A stretch of 64,000 nt of DNA. Origin: Neopestalotiopsis rosae. Taxonomy: Eukaryota; Ascomycota; Sordariomycetes; Amphisphaeriales; Sporocadaceae. Below, piece by piece: positions 22,386 to 33,478 of the stretch. Below the pieces are notes generated by a model. It was not told the origin of the DNA and ran no database searches. It worked only from the letters and a program-made list of their open reading frames with translations. The first letter of the stretch is position 1, and each line of letters starts with the position of its first letter. The position numbers and the translations under genes are program-made. Location: the NCBI GenBank assembly GCA_023078685.1, contig JALGAS010000010.1, positions 434,001-498,000 of the forward strand, in the 5' to 3' direction.

Positions 22386-23163
22386 GATTTCGGAATGACT
22401 GGACACACTTCGCTTGGCCTCGAATAATAGTGAGCTACAGTATGAGCTCATGTATAAGCGAGTAAACTGAATAGAACAGCAATATCCTTTCGAAACGATA
22501 TGAATTCGCGAAGAACAGTGCCGCAGCTTCTGTAATGAAATATTTGCGCAAGTATCATCACAGCTACCTACCTACGTACGATTAGTGGTCTGGTGGGGGA
22601 TCAATAGCTGCCTATCGTCGCCATGTGGGGAGCCTGAGGGGTGGTATCAGGGCGTTGTGGAGGGCCTAAACACCCAATTTCAGCACGCATGGTCGCGGCC
22701 AAAAGCTTGCTCTGTCATGAGATCGGCTACATGCAAGACATTCTGCAGCATTTTATCATATCATTACACTCGAAAATGTAAAACTTTGGCCTTCTACAGA
22801 TGGTCTTGCATAATCACCAATTAGAACCGGAATGAGTGCATTCCCTCTTTTTCTCGACTTCATCTTGAATGTTGAGAATTTTCAAGAACTTTGAATAGCC
22901 ACACCGCATGCTTTAAAATTGTGTCAGTTGTTTTCACATACTTAGATACGCCATCGCGTCTGGCGCGACATCTTATTCTTGAAATAATAACAGTATTGGA
23001 TACCGAAAAAGTGTCGTCTACGTGGGAAGCCATCTCAATAAAGGAGAGTAGTTTGGCCTCCATAGTACTCAAACAATGATATTTCAATGGGCTTTACTTT
23101 CAATTTGCTGTCCGTCTCTTCCGATAGTGCCCGCTCATGTGTATTTTCCACGATCATCAAAGA
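22386..23163. promoter_or_regulatory. Promoter of the intradiol dioxygenase
   Basis: This 0.78 kb lies between the dioxygenase start and the maleylacetate reductase stop, both on -. It carries a TGGTGGGGGA at 22591-22600 and TGTGGGGAG at 22624-22632. Short frames near 22585-23087 have no coding look. Confidence 0.4.
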
Positions 23164-24300
23164 TCACAGACTACTTGCGCGTTCTCCAGCCCACGCACGT
23201 CGTATAACCTCACGGATAGATGCGAGTTCCAGAGGCTGAGGGTTCTTGTACGGATGCGCAACCGCAAGCTCTGCGGCTTCAGAAATGCCACCTTCCTCCA
23301 TGCCCAGATCGCGCAGACCAGACGAGATACCCAGACGATCATACAGCGCATTCAAGCCCGTCAATGCATCTCCGTTCGAGTCTGGCAGAGAAGCAGCCAG
23401 CTTCTGCATGGCTACCGGGCAAGCAGGCATGTTGTAGGCGACCGCGTGTGGCAAGACCATTACATGAGTCTCTGCGTGGGGCAGATTGTATGTTCCACCG
23501 AGCGTATGGCACAGCTTGTGGTGAAGGCCCATGTCTGCACTGCCGAGACAGTAGCCGGCAAGCCAGGCACCGTATAGTGCCTTGTATCGTGCTTCTTCGT
23601 CCTGCAAATTCTCTTTCAAGATGGGTAGAGCTTCGGCAATGGCCCGGATGGACTCGCAGGCCAGAAGCTCAATGATGGGATTGCGATTTTCGGCATACAA
23701 GGCCTCGACTATATCGAACTGTCAGACTTCGCCTCATGTTGTGTCACCGTATTGTACTGGAAGCTTACTTGAGTGAGCGATGGCATTAATGCCACTATGA
23801 AGACTGAGCTTGAGCGGCAGTGATGTGGTGAGTTTTACATCGTAAATGATGGCGTTGGGAAGTATCTTGCTGTCCCGTCTTGTCTTCTTCCGTCCGTCTT
23901 CCGTCTCACCCAAGATCGGTGTCATTTCACTTCCAGCATACGTCGTAGGGATGCAAAGATGGGGCAGGCCCGTCCGGATGCTCAACGCTTTGCCCAAGCC
24001 AATTGTACTCCCGCCACCTACGGCGATAATGCCGTCGGCGCCATGCTTCTTGATCGCAGACAGAGCTTTTTCGGTGACATGAGTTGGAGTGTGCATGGTC
24101 GCTTCGGTGAAGACGCAAGCGACTCCGGTGCCGATGATGTCTTTTGTCGTTGCCGCCAGGTCACGCTGCTCTGGCGTGGAGAGGACCGCTGGCGCAGCAA
24201 CACCAAGTTCTTTCAGCATCGGGAGCAACGCAGTTTGCAATGTGCCCCTGCCAAAAGTTACTCTGTGCGGGCTGCTGATATACTCGAATGCATTCATCAT
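23164..24300 (-). CDS. Maleylacetate reductase (iron-containing alcohol dehydrogenase family)
   Basis: Exons on - are 24300-23769 and 23708-23164 (358 residues, the usual family size of 350-360). The N-terminal dinucleotide domain has the loop GGGSTIGLGKA, and the segment IPTTYAGSEMTP is typical of maleylacetate reductases. The metal-site helix NAIAHS is split by the intron. Downstream, HHKLCHTLGG and LPHAETH supply the His residues of the C-terminal domain. It reduces maleylacetate to 3-oxoadipate with NAD(P)H and so follows directly on the intradiol dioxygenase at 21232-22385. Position and family together make this the best-defined step in the cluster. Variant motifs are at 24727-24735 and 24778-24784 upstream. 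Confidence 0.92.
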
Positions 24301-25470
24301 AACAGTTGCAATGCAGAACAACGCACTGTGGTGATGATTTATGCTTTGCAATCTTGGTAGCGTTGACCAGGAAGAAGAACGTGAATCCAAGATGATGATG
24401 AAGGTACCAATCGATTACTTTGAAATTGAGCCGAAATGAAAGGTTGCTCAAGTCGTCTCTACGGTAAGATAGCGAGAAGCCTTTCCTTCTAGCATTCCAT
24501 CTTATTTGCATCCATGCTCTAAAGTATGACTTCGGACATTCAGGGATACATATGCGTATAACGAAGGTGGGGGTTTGGGTGCGAAATCAGCTGGATGATC
24601 CTACCACCGAAGCCATGTCTACGTTCAATCAAAGAGGAATTGCAATTCTTCACGGTTTGAATAGAATCGCTAGGCTAGCAGGAACGTGCAGACTATGATT
24701 TGTGTAGTTTCAATCACTGCCCAAAGATCCCCACATGCGCACCATCATTAGATGAGACTATGCGGGGCACCAGGATTTGGGGTAACAAGTGTCCCTGAGC
24801 AGGTCAGTCGCAAAGGACGAATCAACGTTCTAGGTCAGGCAGGTTATAGAACACCAGACCTGCAATAATATAACTAGCCACATTTCTCTTGGGCCAAAGC
24901 TCCAGGATCCGGCCCAAGTATACAAAATCATGGCATCCTTTCGATCCACACCCACAGTGACTGCGTTTGAAATCAGGCGCTTGTCCAGTGTACACTTTGC
25001 CATCTGGAATCTAGCTTGACAGCCCAGCTCTCGCGGTTCATCCACATTATTTTTCCCCCTTCACACAAGTCCTTTTGAGTCCCACCACGATTTTGTGAGG
25101 GATCGTATCTATGTGCCAACGAAAACATGTGCTGGGGCGGGTAGTGGTGTCCATGTTGTTCACCTTGAGAATGATCTTCTCGAAGTCGAAGCCATTGAAA
25201 CAACTCAACAGATATCATGTAGTCCACAATGAAAATTGGGGCCAGGTAATTAGTGTAATTCATGCGACACATTGGACGAGGTCTCGATTCCGACGAAGAC
25301 TGGATGAAATACAAACTTTGATGGTGGTTGTCGCATATCATGTGCTTGGGCCATTTGGAAGTGCCCGGCACGATTTGTGGAAGCGCTCGTACGCAGATGC
25401 GAGCTGGTCCAGGACAGCACCTAGTCGGGGAGTGATACCCCACACCCATACCTAAGAGGCGACATTTGAA
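24301..25470. promoter_or_regulatory. Promoter region of maleylacetate reductase
   Basis: The region holds ATCCCCACA at 24727-24735, TGGGGTA at 24778-24784 and an exact TACCCCACA at 25436-25444. Open frames at 24973-25449 (-) and 25111-25455 (+) overlap each other and show no domain. No gene is called. Confidence 0.45.
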
Positions 25471-28400
25471 TTAGAGAAACGAGGATACGCAAGGGGAACG
25501 GAATGAAATAAACTTTTCATCGCGACAGTTTTCTTTGCTTATAATTTGAAACTTATCTTGTGTCTTTTTTCCCCTCTTGGATAGCAAATAGCTCCAAACG
25601 CGGCGGTAGACAGGGGAGAGGAAAGAAAAACTTACGTCGCGAAGAAGCCAAGACCATGTGCGGGCCATTCCCGCTGCAAGTGATTGCGTATGCTCCAAAT
25701 CGATATCTGTTTCGCTGAGGATATTGCGGACTTCTGTCAGAAGATCACATTCTGTTGAAGTGATTTCCACATTGCGCAATGCATCCATCTCTACACAATG
25801 TACCCACTTGGTGATGAAGAGTGCTGGATCGGCAGATGTTCAGATTAGTCTCGTGGTTCCCAAAAGAATCAGATTGCAGGAAACTCACCGGTGTCCCAGC
25901 ATGCTGCAGCATGCTCGACGCTCCAGCGAAAGGATGCAGTCTTTCGGACCAGCATGTATCCCATGCGGACCGGCACGCTCAGTCCTTCGAGCATATTCTT
26001 GAGCACATCGACAAGTTGTGGGCTTCGCTTCATGTGGATGGGTTCATTTGCGAATAGGGAAAGCTGAACGTCGATTGTACTTGAATCCTGCGCAAAAAGA
26101 TTGAATCGATTGAAATTAATGGCTGTTTTGAAGAGTTGACTATATGCAACTCTCAGAACAGATTGCGAGGCGGATATTGGAGATGTCACCAAAGACTCAT
26201 CTGGAGGGTCTAGTTTGTCTTTGGTATTTCCTGCAAGAAATGCTTTGCATCTCCCCAGAGATGTTGCCCCTAGATCAAGAATACGAGACGCGAACGTTTT
26301 GCTTTCGTCGGGGGATAGATAGGCGACTTGAGTGCAGGTTTGCATGACTTGAACAAGCTGCCAAATATGGACGACAACGCCATGGGTCAGAACAAGCATA
26401 GCAAATGGCCAAACATGGCCCGGCTCTGCTTGACCGTCCGCGTTGCCGAGCAAAATGCATTGGAGAACATCCTTCATTGTGCACACGCTCTGGTTCGACT
26501 CGTTGACTCTCTGTGCACGGAGCTCGAGCCAGCTGGAAGCTGTCGTTGCGTTCCAAAGGTCCTCGTCTTCCAAGGCTTCGTACTCCAAGTCGGTTGTTGC
26601 ATTGAAGCACGGATTAATACCGTATATAATCATATAAAGTGTACTCGAGATGTAGATGGCGCCGAGGACTCGTTTCCAAGTTTCTCGCCTGGTCCATTTG
26701 GTCCAGGATAGTGTAGACGATTGCATGTTGTCTTCTGCGAGTGATTGTCTCTGCTTACCATAGACCTTCGGGCAACAGTTAGCGAGTGAAGGTGAGAACG
26801 TGGGGGTTTCGAACAAAGCCTTCTGGTCACATCCTTGGGAGAAACTCACCAACGTATAAAATGCATGGTCATTCATCGACGATGATGTCAGATCCTCCTC
26901 GCCACTCAACATGGCAAACATGGAAAGAAGAACCTTGGCCTGCACTGCCCACAATGGGACATGTCGTGTGAAGGTTTCGTGTGTTTGTGTAGAAGGAAAA
27001 GTCTACATGACTGTCAGTGAGGTATCTCATAGGCCGTCGTATTGTAACAAGTACAATAGCTGCTTACTGTGGTGAAACCTCGCAATGACAAGTCATAGAG
27101 AGCCCGAGCCCGCCGGCGATCAAGTCGGTAAAGAGCTCCGATACTGCACATTGAGAATATCAAAGGACTGGGCGTCGACCCTATGTCCAGCGTTGGCCAG
27201 TGAATCATGGGGAGGTGTAGATCGAAAGATTCAATGTAGCTACTCAGGAAACTTTGGCAGAGAAAGGCGTTGGGCAGCTGCTTCACCCGATCGTCACTGT
27301 CAAGGCGACACGCGAGGTCCTTGCTCAAAACTGCGAATACGTCCTTGTCGAGTGTCAAGTGTGGTGTTGAAGATGGACTGTTTTCGCGCAGGCGCGGCAA
27401 AGGCCGCACTGGCTTTTGCGCAATTGATGCACGACCACTGGCCTCCGGAGGTTTCTCATTTCCTTGCGTCACATGAAAGTCTGGCCGATCAGAAGTTCCG
27501 CCGAAGAAGCTGGGAGTATCATTGTGCCCTGAAAGTGAGGAGGATATCTGTTGGTGAGACTGATTCATGTCTGCCGAGAATGAAACCCCTGGTGCACTGG
27601 CAGAGCCTATCTGTTCTGCCATCGTATGAGATAGAGCAGGTATTTTCGATGCAAGAGACATCGAGGCTGGGTTGAGTTGGGCCGAATCCTGCTGTGAATG
27701 AAGTTTGGGACGCGTTTCTGGCAGTTCTCCAACCGTAGGTATTGTTTGTGGCAGATTGTCGGCTGAGGTATGTGCTGTTGTATCATGATCATACACGCCG
27801 AGACCATCCACTCCATCGAAAACGAAATCATTGAGATCGTCGAGAAATGTTGAAATATCTGGCCCCATGGGCAAGATGAGGTCCTCATGAGATACCAAGC
27901 CCGTTATTTCAAAATCCATATTATCAATTGGCGTCGGCAAAGTTTGACCTGGGGCATTGATCGAAACGAAGTCATCTGTGGAGCGCTGGTCGGAATTGGC
28001 GGTTCGCGTGCCTTTCCCCTGTTCTCGTGAATGCTGCGGCGATTGATCGGGAAGCACCGAATGAGCGCCTGAGGTTGGTGAATGATCTTGTGTAGAGCTC
28101 GGGCTGGTGAGCGAGCTACCACTTGATCGATTATCATTCTGCTCTTGGGCGTGAAGCGTTCGCTCGTGTCGGACGACTAAATCCCTACAGGGCGGACGGC
28201 AGAGCTCTGGTCAGCTATAATGTGCTACAGTCTAGGGCCCATGTACCCAGGTATGCCTGCAAAGCTTGGTGAGGGAATGATGGAATGACTGCATCGTAGC
28301 CTAAACTTACTTTCTTGAGTATGACTTCTTGCAATACTGGCAGGAAAAGGGTTTCTCGTGGGTGTGCGTACGCTCATGGCGCAAGCGGTGCTCGCTGCGT

Positions 28401-28522
28401 TTGAATACTTTTGAGCAGTAGTCACACTTGTACTGTCGACCTTGCCGGCGCCCGGTGCCCCTTGCCTTGACCCCTGGTTGCGGCGCTGTTGCCGGGCTCG
28501 GTTCTACAAGCGCGGATGCCAT
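25471..28522 (-). CDS. C2H2 zinc-finger regulator with fungal transcription-factor domain (copy 2)
   Basis: Exons on - are 28522-28311, 28184-27068, 27002-26850, 26765-25889 and 25823-25471. Two C2H2 fingers (helices RSEHRLR and RKDLVVR) occupy about residues 33-85, with the first intron inside finger 2 exactly as in copy 1. An acidic, Ser/Gln-rich linker follows, then the fungal regulatory domain with the shared blocks SSYIESF, HLPMIHWPTL, IGALYRLDRRRAR and LWAVQAKVLLS. The last exon of copy 1 has no clear equivalent: after TWSWLLRD a GTAAGT donor is present but no matching acceptor is obvious, so the frame is read through to 25471. The 3' end is therefore uncertain. It is a likely DNA-binding regulator of the cluster. 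Confidence 0.85.
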
Positions 28523-29439
28523 TTTCAATCAATCAAACGTCAGACAGCCTGCAATTAATACTTATGGGCTAGAAGTTCTTCTTGCTTCCGCCGCATTCAG
28601 AGTCTGCGCAACGAAAGGGAGCAAGAATTACGAAAGAACAGAGGAGCCCTCGCATTGTTACAAGTCCCCGACAGACCGTGGATGCTGTCAGTCCTTGCTG
28701 GGCTGGTCGCGCAGTGGTCAGTTGGTGTGAACTGCCGCAGCTAGGGCGGGAATCGCTAAGTCTCGGAGATCTAGTGCTTAAAATGGCGGGGAGAAATTGC
28801 GGGGAAATGCATCGCGCTTGCTGATTTAGTAGGAATTACTAGGGTTGTTGAGATTGTCTAGTGCTTCTTCAGCGCTGGGTGCTGAATAAAAACTGACCAA
28901 GATTTGAGTGAAGTCTAGGAATCATACTCGAACCAATTAGAGTTGACATTTTCCTGGCTGATAGCTGCCGTGCATTGAGATGATTTCAATTTGATGTTCG
29001 TGACAAAGCAATTACATTTGCGCAGCTGACCTCGCTTGTACGCGTGAAGATAGCATGTCGGAGGTTCGGGCAGAGGACTGAAGACTATGACGTTCCTGTC
29101 ACACTAGGCTCCGTGTGCGGAATTCGTTTGTGTTCCGCGGCGATCAATGCCACCCATGCAATTTGATACGGCTGTACAGGTATCTCCACTACAGCTTGCC
29201 AACCAGTAGGATATCGCCAAAAATCAATTATACTACTACATAAGTATGTATATGGTCACAGCGATTCAACCTTGTCAAAGTCTCCAACGGTGTCTATATG
29301 AATGCTTTCAACGGAAGGTTGAGTAGCGATGCTCCACGGCCATATCTTATCGACCAATATTGATGGGCCGAGACTTGTCCGGGACGGCCCTGCCGAGCAT
29401 TCCCATTTGTTGCAATCATTTTCAATCTGCCGTCTAATA
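28523..29439. promoter_or_regulatory. Upstream region of C2H2 regulator 2
   Basis: Unlike the promoter of copy 1, this 0.9 kb shows only weak GCGGGGA sequences (about 28785 and 28800) and no TACCCCA element. No gene is seen. The contrast suggests that the two regulators are controlled differently. Confidence 0.35.
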
Positions 29440-29889
29440 CTATAGAACTTTGGTTTGCTCCCTCTCCTTCTTCATGGCCTCAATCACGCGTTCAGCAATT
29501 TTGAAGCCCTCAATACCGGCCGGCATCCCACAGTATATGGCTGCCTGTAATAACGTCTCCCTAATCTCAACTTCGCTGGCGCCATTGTTGAGAGCGCCGC
29601 GCACATGAGCCGTCAACTCGGGACCCCGGTTCAGCGCGCAAAGCATGGCGATGTTGAGCAGCGAGCGTTGTTTCCGTTCCAGGCCCGGGCGCGACCACAC
29701 CGAGCCCCAGCAGGCCTCGGTCACGAGCTCTTGCATGGGCCGCGCAAAATCCGAGGAACCTCCCTCGAGGGCGGCGTTGACATAAGCCGGGCCGGCGACT
29801 TCGTACCGTATTTTCAGGCCTTGTTCGTAGAGAACCTTATGAGCCTGCATATCGCTTTCGCGATCCGAGACTGTCGCTTGGGATGTCAT
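29440..29889 (-). CDS. Carboxymuconolactone-decarboxylase-like protein (intact copy)
   Basis: This is a single exon of 149 residues. The family fold is visible as IRYEVAGPAYV, a central RSLLNIAMLCALNRG helix, TAHVRGALNNGAS, and a C-terminal block with IYCGMPAGIEGFKIAE. It has the size of stand-alone members of the family. In the beta-ketoadipate pathway, members convert gamma-carboxymuconolactone to 3-oxoadipate enol-lactone, but fungal relatives in clusters act on other cyclic acids, so the substrate is inferred only. The gene is next to C2H2 regulator 2, as its frameshifted twin is next to regulator 1. Upstream elements are at 30165-30173 and 30221-30227. Confidence 0.88.
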   Translation of the reverse strand: MTSQATVSDRESDMQAHKVLYEQGLKIRYEVAGPAYVNAALEGGSSDFARPMQELVTEACWGSVWSRPGLERKQRSLLNIAMLCALNRGPELTAHVRGALNNGASEVEIRETLLQAAIYCGMPAGIEGFKIAERVIEAMKKEREQTKVL

Positions 29890-30355
29890 ACTGAATGAAA
29901 CAGCAAATAGGAGCGGTCTGGAGGGTGTGTCGCAAGCTGTATTTGTGTCACGTCGACAAAAGATCGTTCAACCGATTCGGCAGTCACGCAAAGGGAGATG
30001 ATTCTTAGTCGTCGTGCTACGCCGCCGAATCGTGGATGCAGTATGAAAAAAGCGATGAGGGAAAAAATTTCGGGCGATTATAAAAATTTGAGGACAGACA
30101 TCAAACCCGAGGTGGCATACAGTGGTGAATACATGAGAGTCGAATATGGTGCATCTTCATCGTGTACCCCACATCCTCTCCATCACCCCCACTGAGCTCC
30201 AAGTGGGAGGTGATCTCGTTTGGGGTATCAAGTATCAAACGTCAATGAAGTCAATTGTAGTCAATTGATTGGAACCAGATTTCTCAAGACCGCATTGTCG
30301 TACAAATTCTTTTGATGAGTCAATGCCAATTTTCCATTACCAGGTCAATGAGAGC
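29890..30355. promoter_or_regulatory. Promoter of the intact decarboxylase
   Basis: An exact TACCCCACA occurs at 30165-30173, about 275 bp upstream of the start, with a CACCCCCAC variant near 30183 and TGGGGTA at 30221-30227. No gene is seen. Confidence 0.5.
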
Positions 30356-31321
30356 TCAGCTGATTTGCCCGGGGTAAAAGGCGTCTGGATTCGACTGGGC
30401 CCAGATCGCATCGTGCGCAAGCACTATCTTGAAGTCGTAGCCACCGTCTTGCGCATCGCACAGCCATCGCCGCAGCGTAGTCAGTGTCTTCTCGGTCTGC
30501 GATCTGTCGGCATGTATGCAACAGACCCGCCCGGATGCATCCTCCCACTCTGCGATATCCTTCTCTCCCGAAAGAAGCCTAGAGTCGTGGCAGGCATCGC
30601 CCGCTAGAAGCACCCATCTATTCGTCCCAGTGTGCACAAGAACCCCGACATGGCCACTTAGATGGCCGGGTAGATCCACCACGTACACGGACCCGTCGCC
30701 GTGGAGATCCAGTAGGAAGAGTCCCCCAATCATAATCCAGGGTACTGAAATATCATCCGCGTGCTTGTCTTGAGACGTAGGAGCTGGAAATTCTTGAACA
30801 TTCAAGCCGTCAAATAAGTCGGACTGAAAGTGAGAATGCGCCAGGTGTGAGTTCAGGCCTGTTTCCAGTAGTGACAAAGACCCTGCGCCCACTCGAAATT
30901 GAGATTCTCTGAAATCCAAGGGTGTTCCGATATGGTCCCAATGAAGATGGCTCAAGATCACTTGGTCGATAGTATCGGCGCTTGATCCACCTTTGATCAA
31001 ACTCTCTCGTACATCTGGAGAGAGCCTCATCGGATGGCGGCTCAAGAGATGATCCTGGATCGGTTGTTCGAGGGTGCTGGTATTTTGGCGTAGACCCAAG
31101 TCGAACAGAACATGATTTGGCCGTTCATTCCCATCGTCGCGGGTGATTAGAAATACCAATGACGGAACGTAGCTTCTCTCGTCTTCGGGAACATCGGATA
31201 TGAAGAATTTGAGGGGCAGAGTAAACCAGCCGCCGTTTAGAGCAGAGACTCGGGCATGTCTCTGGCTGCAGGATTCAAGATGGGCAAATGCCAACGAAGC
31301 ATCGGCGTGATAGTCCGACAT
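30356..31321 (-). CDS. Metallo-beta-lactamase-fold hydrolase, lactonase type (MBL-1)
   Basis: This single exon of about 321 residues uses the ATG at 31321. The metal motif HLHWDH (HxHxDH) lies at about residue 120. Further ligands follow as His in LPGHLSGH, Asp in LLAGDACHD and His in VLAHDAIW, the order seen in N-acyl-homoserine-lactone-lactonase-like proteins. No signal peptide. The fold hydrolyses lactones, lactams or thioesters; I infer a lactone or muconolactone-type substrate from the context. It is immediately upstream (same strand) of a second MBL gene with about 30% visible similarity, arranged as tandem paralogues. TCCCCCACA lies at 31510-31518 upstream. Confidence 0.87.
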   Translation of the reverse strand: MSDYHADASLAFAHLESCSQRHARVSALNGGWFTLPLKFFISDVPEDERSYVPSLVFLITRDDGNERPNHVLFDLGLRQNTSTLEQPIQDHLLSRHPMRLSPDVRESLIKGGSSADTIDQVILSHLHWDHIGTPLDFRESQFRVGAGSLSLLETGLNSHLAHSHFQSDLFDGLNVQEFPAPTSQDKHADDISVPWIMIGGLFLLDLHGDGSVYVVDLPGHLSGHVGVLVHTGTNRWVLLAGDACHDSRLLSGEKDIAEWEDASGRVCCIHADRSQTEKTLTTLRRWLCDAQDGGYDFKIVLAHDAIWAQSNPDAFYPGQIS

Positions 31322-31883
31322 ACTGTATGGACAGGCAACGATGATTGTAGCGAGGGGAAGAACCAGTCCACAATGATATGCGCTGCTCAAGGTCTGCTAG
31401 ATGAACGCAAAAGTCACTTCAGAAGACTTGTAAGCAAACGAATAATTCTCGATTGAGGGGTCAGTCAATCTCACCACCTCACTTCTTCAACATATTCACA
31501 AACCAATAGGTCCCCCACATGACATGCGTCATTGCAACTTGCGCCTCCAAATTCCTCCCTGCACTCTTCCACTATAAGCCTCTTTTCTAGGAAGACAGAA
31601 TACACCCATGCATGCAGAACTTAGACAACCCGGCAGTGGCCATATGACAGTCTTTATAATCCTGTACCTGATAGAACTCTGCATTAGAATTATGTACGTT
31701 TCTGGTATTAGTTTCCTATTGCCTGTTGCAATTCACTGTCATGCGAAAAAGACTACTGATGTATAAACCGTATAAAGGGAATTGGAAAATATCATTGATA
31801 CGGATCGGTTGCTGGCTCAGCGTATGTAATCAGGATGGCATTGCGCAATTAGTGATCTCGCGGCTATTTATGACTAGAACCCC
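31322..31883. promoter_or_regulatory. Promoter of MBL-1
   Basis: This region contains TCCCCCACA at 31510-31518. No protein gene or RNA gene is supported. Confidence 0.4.
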
Positions 31884-33078
31884 TCAGGGTTGTCTTCCGT
31901 CCCGTATGCGATCAAGGCAATTATCATCAAAGTAAAGCGGAAGCATGGACATGAGGACCTCGTTCTCTCGCAGTTGAATCCATTCGCAATCGTGCGTCAT
32001 GGCAATATGGATGCCAAACTTTTCCTTGCATTCTTTCAACTTGCGTATCGTCTCTCTGGCAGCCGGTATATCTGCGTGCAAGCAGAACGTGGAGCCGTCT
32101 GGCAGCGGCAAGACGGCCATGTCCCTGCGGCCCAGCAGAATATCCCTGAATTCCATGATTGTTTCGTCGTTAGCGACAAGAACCCACATACCCAGAACAA
32201 ATGGAATTCTCTGACCACTGCCAAAGCAACACACGGGATCTTCAGATTTCACGAGACTTACATTGAATGGCAGCAGTCGCTAGATAGCATAATGCGCTCG
32301 CCGGACTGCAGACGTACACACGCAGCGAGATTGCCGGGCATATGACCAGGGGCTTGAACGACCATAAAACTCCCGTCGCGGAAAAAGTCCATGGCCAGAT
32401 CAAAGGGTCCCCAAGGAGTCCACGGGCCGGCGAGCTCTTCAAACGACTCTGTCTTTACCTCATCGTCACCAAAATACCTCGAGTCCCATTCTACCGAGGG
32501 TAAGACCTGGCCATTGACAATATGGCCAGGCGAACAATGTTGGCTGGTGCCGGGACCGAAATAAATCTTTGCATTGGGGAACTGCGCGCTCGCGGGGCGA
32601 CAGTGGTCCCAGTGAGCATGGCTGGGGAACGATTACATCTTTGAATCGAGGGAGCGGGTGGCACGAACATACCTGAAGATGATGGTAGTGATATCGGTCG
32701 CCTGAACATCCAGAGCTTTCAATTGCTCTTGCAGCGACAATCGTGGCCCCGTCGGGTTACAGAAGCGAAAATGATTGTTCACGACAAAGGGTGTATAGTC
32801 GGCGTTGTCCTAACGGCTAGCATTAGCCGGACACCAGTTTTATCGCCTTGGGAGGATGACGTTTGGAGTATACTAACACCGCTCAACCCAAGATCCCACA
32901 GAACCTTTTGCCCGCTCGAACGATGGTGAATATAAAAGCACCAGTCGTAAAGGTAAAACGGCCTCTCGTGTCCGTCTTGGTGCAATCTGGTGTCGTCGGC
33001 AGTGGTGAATCCACCGCCATCTAGTAAGACGACCTCCACATCGCCACTAGCAGGTGGAAGGGGTGCCAGAATTGACAT
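31884..33078 (-). CDS. Metallo-beta-lactamase-fold hydrolase, lactonase type (MBL-2)
   Basis: Exons on - are 33078-32878, 32809-32673, 32622-1 to 32262 (32621-32262) and 32145-31884, giving 319 residues in phase. The HxHxDH motif is SHAHWDHC and spans the second intron. Later ligands are His in APGHMPGN, Asp in LSSDCCHS and His in AMTHDCEW. It is more intron-rich than MBL-1 and clearly diverged, so the pair is not a recent copy. No signal peptide. Fungal relatives open lactone or lactam rings of plant or fungal metabolites; the substrate here is unknown. Two cluster elements, TACCCCGCA (33250-33258) and TACCCCACG (33272-33280), lie upstream. An ATG at 33120 is an alternative start. Confidence 0.86.
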
Positions 33079-33478
33079 GCTGTGGGATGAAAGCACAGTT
33101 CTGGTCAGGTACGTGAGCAAGGGATTCCAGTCACAAGTTACGTAGAATTATGTATAGATGATCGACTCCTATTCAGATAAGTAACGGGATATCTGTTCAT
33201 TGTCAATTGCTCACGCCGCACCGTGGACACCTGAAATTTGAACACAAGATACCCCGCAACTACCGACAGACTACCCCACGATCACTAACGGCGAGAGTGG
33301 TTATAGTAGGTACCGATCTCAATGCAGCCCCATCTCCATCAGCCCACGCTACTGATGCCAACCAAAAGATGATGGAGACAATCAATTGACTTCTGTCTCC
33401 TTGACAGATGAATAATACTGCGTAAAGTCATGCTGAAGATTCTTGACCGACTGTTGCGAGACCTTTAGTTGACTTACT
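33079..33478. promoter_or_regulatory. Promoter of MBL-2
   Basis: Two close variants of the cluster element occur 22 bp apart: TACCCCGCA at 33250-33258 and TACCCCACG at 33272-33280. The 22 bp distance is about two helical turns. No gene is seen. Confidence 0.5.
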
